A stretch of 64,000 nt of DNA from Zeus faber (lineage: Eukaryota; Chordata; Actinopteri; Zeiformes; Zeidae), in contig OY482866.1 in assembly GCA_960531495.1 (NCBI GenBank), positions 7,893,707-7,957,706 on the forward strand, in the 5' to 3' direction. Below are positions 1 to 24,965 of the stretch, in pieces. Position 1 is the stretch's first letter. Every line of letters starts with the position of its first letter. The notes under the pieces were generated by a model. That model saw only the letters and a program-made list of their open reading frames with translations, ran no database searches and was not told the DNA's origin. A program made the translations under genes and the position numbers.

Positions 1-1215
1 TATGAGAAAACCAATCACTAACAAAAGTGTTGTTATCGACAGCTTCGCCGAAGAACACCCACAGCCACAGGACGAGCAAAAGGTAAACCCGGCGACTGGG
101 TCTTCATCAAAGTGACCCAAAGGAAAAGATGGCATCAACCTCGATGGGAAGGACCGTTCCAAGTTCTTCTAACAACGTCAACAGCGGTGAAGCCTTTGCG
201 AAGTTGCCAGCAGTTCTCAGCTCCAAGCACTCAATCAGTTATTTACAGATCAAAAGTACCTGTGTATAGGGGGTCCTCATTGTCTGTCGTGGGGACAGGT
301 GTGGTGGCACACAGATCCCTATGGGTGGAAACACGAAAACACGCTTATAGATAAAAAAACAACACAGATTTAGTATGGTCCGCCGCCATGTGGACCTTGT
401 AACCTGGTGTACATAACTACAATAAAAGCACAACCTGACAATAGGGGGGATCTATTGCTTGGCATCAGACGGCACGGGAAGAGACACAGGGGGCCAATTT
501 AAAATCTTGGTGATACGAAAGCCACCCACCACCACCACTCTGCTCACGGACAACAAAAGAGAGCGGTAGCCCCAGGTGGATCTTTTGATACACAGGTTTA
601 CATCGACGCCATTGGAGTTCCCAGAGGGGTACTTGATGAGTTCAAAGGTAGAAATCAAATAGGCGCAGGTTTTGAATCTGCTTCGTTCTGGCGGTCCATG
701 ACAAATAACAGAGGTTCATAAATCACACTAGGAACACAGTTAAAGGCTTGGCAGAACAGATGGCAGCTACTAGTCTAATGGCGTGGTAGAACAAAATGGC
801 ATTAGACATGCTCTTAGCTGAGAAGGGTGGGGTACGCGTTCGGGTCGATGTGTTGTACATTCATTCCCAACAACACCGCATCGGATGGCTCGGTGACCAA
901 GGCATTGCACAGGCTCACAACATTAGCTGAGGAACTGGCAGAGAATTCCGGCATTGACTCCTCCCTCACTGGCCTCTTTGGATCATGGTTCGGCCAGTGG
1001 AAGGGGGTTGATGGTCTCCATAATAACCTCTGGAGCTGTCGTTGCAGGTGTGCTAGTGGTCTTCGGATGCTGCATCATCCCACGTGTCAGAGGCCTGCTC
1101 CAAAGGCTGATTGAAACTGCAATAACCGAGAAGGAACTAATGGGGATTGAAGCAACAACTCCTCTTCTCGACTACAAGGGACCTTCATGGCCTAAGCGTG
1201 CCTATTATCCTTAGC
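1..1215 (+). pseudogene. Endogenous retrovirus remnant: end of pol and decayed env
   Basis: Bases about 70-180 encode a stretch resembling the C-terminal domain of a fish-type retroviral integrase (PGDWVFIKV, RWEGPFQVLLTT). From about 190 the frame is lost. Env-like pieces follow: a surface/transmembrane segment at about 590-820 (IGVPRGVLDEF) broken by stops, then the transmembrane subunit at about 795-1215 split over two frames that change near 955-1000. The second frame ends with a hydrophobic membrane-anchor stretch (residues 22-43 of the frame starting at 954) and a short basic tail. Multiple stops and frameshifts show it is dead. The 5' part lies outside the window. Family placement (epsilon/gamma-like fish retrovirus) is from memory. 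Confidence 0.75.
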
Positions 1216-1228
1216 ATTATGACTAGCA

Positions 1229-1536
1229 TGTTGAAAATCGTAAGAGGTGATGTGTGACGATGTCACACGCCTTAGGGAAATAGTGCATTAATGAAGCATT
1301 GATATATCGTACATACAGTCATCCAGTTAAAATTTTCCGTTTATATGCGTTATGTTGTTTCATTCCGTCGACCGTCACAGAGTGTGTCTTATCTTGAACA
1401 CGTACGAATCTGCGACGCCAAACTGACCATATATTCTGACTCCCCAAAATAAACTGTTGATCCCAGAGAGCTGCTCTTAAGCACACCTCCAACCGGGTCA
1501 GGGGTGTGCTTAAGATCAACCGGCTCTTGTACAACA
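1229..1536 (+). repeat. Probable 3' LTR of the endogenous retrovirus
   Basis: This follows the env remnant directly. It ends in CA and carries an AATAAA signal at about 1446-1451, then a short inverted repeat (CTTAAGCACACC / GGTGTGCTTAAG) typical of an R/U5 region. The left edge may be TG at 1229, or TG at 1251 just after the purine run AAGAGGTGA, which could be the polypurine tract. There is no second LTR in the window for comparison. Confidence 0.5.
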
Positions 1537-1686
1537 TAATAAATTCACTTTAAAACCAAAAACCTTTTCCTCTTCTTTGTTAATTAGAAAACAGGGCATT
1601 TTGCAAAATAATGTTTCTAACAAGTTGACAAAGGGAGGTGACATTTTCAGAATTTCTTGATTTCCAGTGAGAAATACACACTCACT

Positions 1687-3390
1687 AAGCACTTTATTAG
1701 GGACACTATACTAATACTATGTAGGGCCTCAGTTTGCTCTCAAAACAGCCTCACTTCTTGGCATGGATTATACAAGCGGGGTAGTTCCAGCGGTACGTTG
1801 GGCTGACAAACCACCCTCTGCGGGGCCTGCCTGTCCTGAGCAGTACAGTTCCCAAACCAGGCAGTGACTTGCAGTACAGTATGCTACATACAGTACAGTA
1901 AGGCAGTGACTCAGTGAGGACCCCTGGTAAGTTCAGCAATGAGAGTCCTCATGGCTTGCAGGCACTTGCAGTACAGATGATGCACTTACAGAAGCACTTA
2001 CTTGTGCTTCTGTAAATGCATCAAGTTTCTAAAATTTCACTTAAGTGAGTGAAAGTGCTTCTGTAAGTGCATCATCTGTACGGCAAGTGCCCGCAAACCA
2101 TAAGGACTCTCAATGCTGAGCTCACCAGAGGTCCTCACTGAGTCACTGCCTTACTGTACTGTATGTAGCATACTGTACTGCAAGTTACTGTATCACTGTA
2201 CTGCATTACTGCATACTGTACTGCATACTGTATCACTGTTCTGGGTTACTGCATACTGTGCTGTATTGCTGTTCTGTTTGGTGTTACTGTATTGCTGTGT
2301 CATACTGTTGTATACTGTTCTATATATCTCCATACTCACTTTATTTACATGCACTTTACTGCACATATCTGTATAAACAAATAGCCTATCCCATATGCAT
2401 AACTCTATTCCCTTTACTTCTATTTTGTACCCCCACTCTGTATTACCTTTTTGAGTCTTATTTTATTTTATTTATGTTATTCTATTCTATTCACTAACTG
2501 CGTTACGTTTCAGGAATCAGTTAGTTTCAGTAAGTTAGTTCGGTAGGAATTAGTTTAGCTATTATGTTCAGTTTAGTAACTATTGTGCATAATCACCGGG
2601 TGCTTTGCAAAGACATTTCACTGCATATATGTATGAAAGTATGTATATGTATGTGACAAATAAACCTCTTGAATCTCACTTTGAGATTCTGCTCCATGCT
2701 GACATGATTGCATCACGTAGGTCCTGCAGATTTGTCAGCTGCACATTCATGCTGTAAATCTCCCGTTCTATCACATCCCAAAGGTGTTGTATTGGATTCA
2801 CAAGGCGGGTTTGATCCTTAGATTCATGGCATTGGGCCAAATCCTGCCCCTACCATCCGTCTGCATCAGCAGAGATGGAGATTCATCAGACCCGGCCACG
2901 TTTCTCCAGTCTTCAACTGTCTAGTTTTGGTGAGCCTGTGCCCACTGCAGCCTCAGCTTTCTGTTCCTTGCTGACAGAAGTAGAACCCGACGTGGTCTTC
3001 TGCTGTTGCAGCCCATCTGCCTCAAGGTTCCACGTGTTGTTCATTCTGAGACGTTTTTTTTCTGTTCACCACAGTTGTACAGAGTGGTTATTGGAGTTAC
3101 CGTAGCCTTTCTGTCAGCTCCAACCAGTCTGGCCGTTCTCCGTTGACCTCTCTCATCAACAAGGTGTTTCTGTCTGCAGAACCGACGCTCACTGGTATTT
3201 TTTGTTGTTTGCACCGTTCTGAGTAAACTCTAGAGACTGTTGTGCGTAGAAATCCCAGGAGATCAGCAGTTCCAGAAATACCCAAACCAAAGTCAAAAAC
3301 ACTGAGATCACATTTTTTCCCCGCTCTGATGGTTGATGTGAACGTTAACTGAAGCTACTGACCTATAAGCATTGCAGCCACACGATGGCT
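1687..3390 (-). mobile_element. Tc1-like transposon fossil, internally deleted and interrupted by an insertion
   Basis: A left-terminal-repeat-like sequence CACTTTATTAGGGACAC starts near 1687, followed by about 80 bases of a common fish Tc1-like family. The homology breaks at about 1776 and resumes at about 2677 (TTGAGATTCTG...) through about 3390. A large part of the transposase is missing around 2800-2860. On the minus strand, 3285-3097 still reads as the helix-turn-helix region (ADLLGFLRTTVSRVYSE). It is related to, but a different subfamily from, the element at 19664-20882. Confidence 0.75.
1777..2676. mobile_element. Insertion nested in the Tc1 fossil, with a long hairpin and retroposon-like tail
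   Basis: The insert splits the Tc1-like element. It contains near-perfect inverted arms at about 1862-2002 and 2053-2190, a TACTG-rich low-complexity stretch (2140-2290), a T-rich stretch (2440-2490), and a 3' tail (2586-2676) shared with three other places in the window. The tail ends in GACAAATAAACCTCTTGAATCT, abutting resumed Tc1 sequence. Whether it is one element or several nested ones is unclear. Confidence 0.5.
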
Positions 3391-4600
<1,210 letters not shown>

Positions 4601-4608
4601 TAGCTCAC

Positions 4609-17696
<13,088 letters not shown>

Positions 17697-17942
17697 ACTA
17701 CCTGGAGGAATGACTTTCCGCTCGGACGAGACGAGAGTATGTTTTCGCTATTCGAACGACTTTTAATACGCGTGGCTACGAGTTAAATTCATAGACAAAC
17801 GCGGGGGGGAAGGTCAGCTGAACACGTACCGTGCGGTTGGACAGGAGCAGCTCTGTCAAAGAGGCGACGTTCGTACTCTTAACCGGGACCTTTTTTTTTT
17901 TTTTCCTTTCCTCCCCTCCCCGACGCAAACGACGCCGGTGCA

Positions 17943-17962
17943 GCACGGGAGATGTAGTGCGG
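17943..17962 (-). promoter_or_regulatory. Possible ZNF143-type motif in ACADVL promoter
   Basis: On the minus strand, about 250 bases upstream of the ACADVL start codon, the sequence reads ACTACATCTCCCGTG. This resembles the ACTACAATTCCC core bound by ZNF143 at many vertebrate housekeeping and mitochondrial-gene promoters. A second ACTACAA lies on the plus strand at about 17983. The surroundings are GC-rich. It is a motif match by eye only. Confidence 0.35.
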
Positions 17963-18109
17963 GCGACAGGCGCCGCTCTGGAACTACAACCGGCGGGTGG
18001 CGGCGAAGGACCACGCAGCTGTCTGATTTTGTTGGGGTTGTTTTGGGTTGTTTTTTTTTTGCCTGTTGACCAGTCAGTACTACACGTCGATCGCTCACAT
18101 TTTTAACAT

Positions 18110-19663
18110 TGTTTTAAAATGATGTCTAACTTCAGATTACAACTGCGGCTATACACTTTTTTGCTTTACTGTGGTTACTTAATTTAGCCTTATTTTTTTT
18201 TTTTTTTTGTCATTAATTCCACTGGAAAAGGCAGAAGCACAATTACTTTACAACTGTATGATGTGGCCTTTTGGGACATGGGGCGATGACACACAGACGC
18301 CAGAGTTGAAAACGGTGTTTCAAAGTGAAAAGCACAGCATCAGAAATTCTAAACGCTCAGAAAATAAACACACTAGATATTTAGGTATTAAAAGAAGTGG
18401 ACAAATAATCCTGCTGCCCATTAAAATTGGACCAAGGACCTCATTTTGGATCAGGACCCACCGGTTGAGAACCAGTGTCTCACAATTTAGATGGAAATAG
18501 ATCATTTATGTGCAAAAACAACTAATTCACTACTAGGGCATCCTGTAAACACCCTTACTTTGAGTTATTGGCCATGGTTGTGAAAGTGTCAGTGTTTAAC
18601 ATATACTTTCAACATATATATTTAACATATACCTCCACCCAACAAAAAAAAAAAAATGTAGATGATATAGTATACAAGTATCAAATTTATTCTCAAATGC
18701 ACAAAACATAGGCAACAATATTAAAATCAAAACAAAAGTGACACGTCCATGTCATTTTTTTTTTGTTTGTTTGAAACGTCGACTCTTCATTTAGCACCTT
18801 TATGGTTTGATTATACACGACCTATATGGACACGCATACAAAGACATGGAAAACGGTTGAATAATGCGGGTCAGTAACGTACAAAATCTGTATAGGGAGC
18901 CGGGGCGTTTAAAATCACAGCCACTCCTAGATATACATTCTATGTAATCCAAAAGTACCATATTCCTTGATGTGTTTGTCTCTTTGTTCAAGTACCATTT
19001 TACAAGTCCACGGCCCCGTACAAAATGACGTGGCACTCATTCGGCCACTACTCAACAGAAACTAATAAAACACAAGTTCACCCGATATGTTTTTGGACCT
19101 GTTTTCTTTCACATTAGATCTCACTATTCTGTATAGTTGTTTTTTTTTTTTTTTTTTTTTTTTTAAACACATGGGAGCAGAAGATATTTACAAAGACCAT
19201 TTCTTGGGAAAGTAATCATTCTCCATGGATGAGTTACATGTGCAGCCTTGTGTGTAACAGTCTTATTTAAATGTGAACCATAAGGCACTCTTGATATATT
19301 GCTGGTGAAGATAGCCCTCTATTTGGGTTTAGCCCTCCACGAGGTCTGTGCGTTCTTGGCCGTTCTTCCACCCGACTGCGGCGCTGGCTTGGGATCTGTT
19401 CCACATTCTTATCATTTCTACATTTCGTCTCAGAATCAGATCACAGATCAGCTCCGAAACACCCTCCGGCGACACTCAAGCCGGGTTATTTTCACGTCAA
19501 TGAAAGAGCGCCTCTGTTCCCTGGCCTTAGTCCTCTAATTTGGGGGGAAAAAAAACCCAAAACAAACAAACATGACGCTTACAAGTTGCTGGGCTTGAAT
19601 ACAGGCAGCAAACTGGAGGAGTGGAGGAGTGTCAGAGAGGGAGCCACGGAACTTTATCATTTA
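18110..19663 (-). other. Possible DVL2 3' UTR / intergenic
   Basis: No coding sequence was recognised between the ACADVL promoter and the Tc1 element. The stretch 18670-19540 is non-repetitive and could be a long DVL2 3' UTR. Minus-strand AATAAA signals lie near 18690 (TTTATT on the plus strand) and also nearer the stop codon at about 21095-21090. Which one is used cannot be told from sequence. A T-run lies at 19140-19164. Confidence 0.3.
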
Positions 19664-20882
19664 TACATTCACTGGCCACTTCATTAGGCACACCTTGCTA
19701 GTACCGGATTGGACCCCCTTTTGCCTTCAGAACTGTCTTAATTCTTCGTGGCATTGATTCAACAAGGTGTTGGAAACATTCCTCAGAGATTTTGGTCCAT
19801 AGTGACATGATAGCATCACGCAGTTGCCCCAGATTTGTCGGCTGCACATCCATGACGCTAAACTCCAGTTCCACCACATCCCAAAGGTGCACTATTGGAT
19901 GGAGATCTGGTGACTGCGGCGGCCATTGGAGTCCAGTGAACTCATTGTCATATAAAGAAACCAGTTAGAGATGATTTGAGCTTTGTGACATGGTGCATTA
20001 TACTGCTGGAAGTAGCCATCACAAGATGGTTGCACTGTGCTCATAAAGGGATGGACATGGTCAGCAACAATACTCAGGTAAGCTGTGGCCTTTAAACTAT
20101 GCTCAATTGGTACTAAGGGGCCCAAAGTCTGCCAAGAAAATATCCCCCACATCATTACACCACCACCACCAGCCTGAACCCTTGATACAAGACAGGATGG
20201 ATCCATGTTTTCATGTTGTTTTTACTCCAGATTCTGACTCTACCATCTGAATGTCGCAGCTGAAATGGAGACTCATCAGACCAGGCAACGTTTTTCCAAT
20301 CTTCTTTTGTCCATTTTTAGGGAGCCTGTGCCAATTGTAGCTTCAGTTTCTTGTTCTGAGCTGACAGGAGTGGCACCAGGTGTGTTTTTCTGCTGCTGTA
20401 GCCCATCTGCGTCAAGGTTCGACGTGTTGTGCGTTCAGAGATGGTATTCCGCATACCTTGGTTGTAACCAGTGGTTATTTGAGTTACTGTTGCCTTTCTA
20501 TCGTCTCAAACCAGTCTGCCCATTCTCCTCTGACAGCAACAAGGCATTTTCGTCCACACAACTGCCGCTCACTGGATATTTTCTCTTTTTTCGGACCATT
20601 CTCTGTAAACCCGAGAGATGGTTGTGCGTGAAAATCCCAGTAGGTCAGCAGTTTCTGAAATACTCCGACCAGCCCGTCTGGCACCAACAACCATGCCACG
20701 TTCAAAGTCACTTCAATCCCCTTTCTTCCCCATTCTGATGCCCGGGTTGAACTTCAGCAAGTCATCCTCACCATGTCTACATGCCTATATGCAATGAGTT
20801 GCTGCCATGTGATTGGCTGATAAGCTACTTGTGTTAACAAGCAATTGAACAAGTGTACCTAATAAAGTGGCCAGTGGGTGTA
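19664..20882 (-). mobile_element. Tc1-like transposon, full length but inactivated
   Basis: This is a 1.2-kb element with terminal inverted repeats CACTGGCCACTTCATTAGGC and GTACCTAATAAAGTGGCCAG, flanked by TA dinucleotides at 19664-19665 and 20881-20882. The minus strand carries transposase remnants starting near 20738 (MGKKGD then stop). The first catalytic Asp remains (WSDESPFQ). The second acidic site reads FQQYNAPCH, where the family has Asp. The third reads SPDLHPIVHLWD, where the family has Glu. There is also a one-base frameshift near 19960. The C-terminus ends SMPRRIKTVLKAKGGPIRY. It lies between ACADVL and DVL2. Confidence 0.93.
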
Positions 20883-21306
20883 GTTTGTGTACAGTTCATT
20901 GTTTGGATGTGTTAAGAGAGTGGCGGGTGCGTTTCTGGTCCTAAATCTTTTACATACAACATAGCATTGTGTACATTTGTTTGTCTAAAAAAAACAAAAA
21001 AGAGAAAAAACTAAATATCGAATACAAATGTGGTAAAAACATAAATGTAGTTTTACTGTGTAAAGTAAATCTCTAGTGTTATTTTTTTTTTTATTCTCAA
21101 TGTTAAACCCTGTTCTCACCAAATTCCAAAATAGAAGGACTCAAATCCAATCTAACCCAAATGGCCCGTGTGGTTCAAAAAGCTCCTATCACATACTCAG
21201 TCAGAACAAGTGGAAACGGCACACAAGCATCACATTGATGGTCACTCACACCGGGACAGACCAAACCTTCCAGCCCTCCGCCCCCTCCACCCCACCCCAC
21301 CCCCCA

Positions 21307-24300
21307 CTACATCACGTCCACAAAGAACTCGCTGGGGTTGCCCATGGCCAGGTGGAAGGACTGGCGAGAGGCGGTCAGCTCTGGGGGGACAGAGCCCAGG
21401 TCGCGGGTGGGCGGGGCACCGGGAGGGCCCCCTGGGGTGGAGGAGGGCAGCTGGGCCAGGGCCGGGTGCATGGGCGCCGTGGTCAGCTGCTGGGCATGGG
21501 GGTGCGGTGCGCCCAGGGCTGGATGCGGGTGCTGGGGCACCATCATCACCATCATGGGATTGTAGGAGAGGGGGATGCCCGGCGGGTAGGGCGACATGTG
21601 AGGCGGCTGCGCCAGGCGGTGGTGGTGGGAGCGCTGCGACGAGGCGTGGCTGTGCTCGCTGGGCGTGGCCGAGCCGTGGCCGCGCCTCAGGCTGCTGCGG
21701 GTGGAGTACTCCGACTCACTGCCACTGCCCGAGCGCGAGTCGGCGCCTTCTCCGCCTGCCGCGGAGGGGGACTTCTCGCCCCCGCCAGCACTGCTGCCGG
21801 GGCCCTTACTGCTGCGGCGCCGCTCGCCCTCGCTCCGCGTGGAGCCACTGCTCCGGCTCCCTGCCGACATGAAACAGCCGCTCAGGACAACAAAGACTCA
21901 AAGACGCATCACATCACATCATCATAGAGACACAAAATAAAAATATAAATGGTCGATTAGGCAAAAAAACTACGAAAAAAGTGGGGCAGGAGTACCCAAA
22001 CTGGGGTCAGCCAGGTTTAAGTTAAATGAGAAAAACATCACAAGGCAGTTTCTTATCGGCAGTTGAAGTGTGTATAACTTAATATATTCATAAAACAGAT
22101 TGCAAAAGACTGCCTGAAACCAATGAATTCGAAAAATAATTGTATTTACACATGTGGTTACATGGTTTTTTACACTAGGGGTGTGTGGAAAAAAAATCTC
22201 TTCACTTAAGAATCACGATTCTAAGATTGAAAAAACAATTTTCAAATTCCAAAAATCTATTAAAAAATAAATTAATAAAGATCATACAATGACCATTAAA
22301 TTATATGATTGTCAGTGTCGATAGTAATCGGGAGGAATATAAATTTTGACATCCTTTAGTTTGCTTGCAGCTCCAGAGCAACGGGTCTGAATCGTCTTTT
22401 ATTTTAGTCCCAAAAGTTCATAAAGTTGATGAAATATCTCTAGGGTGTTCACATGCAGAATTAAGTCCATTTGAATGGAATTGTGGTGTTGGGAAGTTCC
22501 ACACGGAGTGATTTCCATCGACTGAGACAGCGTGAGGACTCTTTGGACTTTATTTGAGGACAGTAGGAGACAACGACATTCTAACTTTTAGGATAAAGGA
22601 ACAAGCAACAAGTGTATTGGCTCTCATCAGCGATCTCTCTGGCATACGCATTTTGTAATTAATGTTCTTAATTGGTTGGGTATTCATGTGCAATGAGTTA
22701 AATAAAAGCATGTTCAAAATAATTAATTTCATTTCTTTATTAAGTGGGCATAGGTTATTCAATGTTGGGGGTCTATGTTAGCAGTGTACCTATTAAAGCA
22801 GAAAGATGGGTTCTGTAATGCTACACTACAATATTTGTTTATTTATCGTAACTCATATCGTCATCGCAATATTGAACAATGTCACCGCACACGGCAGATT
22901 CCAATCATATCGTGCAGGCCATTCCACAGACTTATAAGGTCTGGTCACGCCGGGTTCAGCACTTGGTTGTTTATTCAATCGAAAAACAAAGCCAAAAACT
23001 TCTACCAATACACAGCAGAATGTGCAAATAAACTTTATCCAACTCTTTAAAAGTGATGTATCCATGCAGTGCTAAAGGACACGTCTGTCCTCACCTTCGC
23101 TGTGCTGACTGCCAGTGCTTCCGGGAGCGTAGCTGTAGCTGGTGAGCTCGTGGTATGGCGGCGGCTGGCTGGAGTAGGGGTGAGCGGCGTACGGCTGGTA
23201 GGAGAAGGTGTGCATCAGGGGCCACGGAGAGGCGCCGGGGAGGGGCAGGGGGGCCAGGGTGTCCTGGTCCGAGGCCCCGCTGGAGCCGTCGTTGTCGTTC
23301 AGCGACAGGTTGGCCATGTCTGGGAGGAAATCACCAGAAGATGAGGATTTAACCAAGAGATGGGTCCGATCCAACATCGGGTGCGGACACCGATGTCATT
23401 CACCCATTGGATCTCGCACTGTCGTCGTCAAGTTTAATCAAGTTTATATTTGAACTGCAAGTCCAAAAATCCATGACGATGGATGGACTGGACTGGACAC
23501 CCTAAAACCTTGCTCTCTCTACCATCAACATATGAATAAGGTTGGAAACACCAGACCAGTCTATAAAAATAAAAGCAAAGAAGATGGATGGATGGCTGGC
23601 TGGCTGGCTGGCTGGCTGGATTTTCCATGTTGTTATATTGGCTTTAAAAGGTTGTTGGTTTACTCACAGTTCTCACAGTCGCTGAAGTCACCAAAGATGT
23701 AGTAGCACTGCTCGGAGAAGGTGATCTTGTTGACAGTGTGTCGGATGAAGCCGGCCTTCAGCAGATTGCTGGCGTACTTCCTGGCCTCGCGGCGGTCTTG
23801 GAAACCCTCGATGTGGTGGTACAGCCACTCCACCACGTCCGAGCCTAGAGGCGGAGGCACAGAGGGGTTCACCGCTGGGATCTTCCGTTCACATGGTTGC
23901 AGAAAGACCAACACTGAATCGCATCGCGTACGATTGTTTGTCTTATCAATTTTTTAAAAATGTAACCAGATTTATTTCCATCAGCTTTTATTGAGCTGAC
24001 ACAATATCACATAAATAGAAATTCTTTGAGATCACTTTTTATTTATTTATTTATTTAAATTGCATCATGTTTCCATCTATACATCGAGATAATTTAAAGG
24101 CTACGTCAGGACAATCAATATGAAATCAATAATTCAACACAAACTACGTGCGTCTTCATTGCCAATCATGATGGCTCTATTAAGATTCTATATCTATTCT
24201 GCAGGCAGACATGTTTTATTACACAATTAGAAGTCTCTGCTGTGATAGTGGCATAAAAGTAAAAAAAGCTATATTTATTTGCGTGCCAATTAAAACAACC

Positions 24301-24921
24301 TAAAATTCAATGGTTCTGAGGGCCCTGGAGAAACCCTACCATAAGCAAACGACGGAAAGGAAGGAGCCGATACTCTGTATGAATAAAACACACCGTGACC
24401 ACAACAGCCGCTAAGCTGTTGCCATTCTGCAAAACCTAATTCCCTCATAGTACATTACAAATGGAATGCAAGTTAAACCCAAATGTGGTGTGAAACGCAC
24501 CGTACAAAACATGCAACAATGGACGGGAGTGTAGTTTAGGTAATTGTACCATGTGATTCACCAGCAGGTGATTCCAATTTAACAGAAAAAAAGAATCTTT
24601 TTTCAGTCAGCACTCCCACTTGTGCACTGGAATTTTTCTCTCTCTCTCTCTCTCCCACCTCTTCCTCCCCAGGAAGTCACACGCCTCTAATTCCAGGAGC
24701 ATAATGCCCGCGCTGTGTTGTCTCACGGTGGTTCAAACCCCCGAAGAGCTCTCATCTCCGCTGGCCTCAGGTCTTACCGAGGAAGGCGTTGGGGATGGTG
24801 ATCTTCAGCCACATGCGGTCCCGGACCTCCAAGCCGGATTCCGGGGACGCCATTGCCTTGGCAACGGATGCCATGTCGGAGTGTAGAGACAGGTTGAAGT
24901 CATCGAACCCTGGAGAGAGAG

Positions 24922-24965
<44 letters not shown>

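Noticed and set aside
21076..21940. Long plus-strand ORFs (283 and 234 residues)
   Set aside because: Shadows of the GC-rich final exon of DVL2, which reads as the conserved C-terminus on the minus strand.
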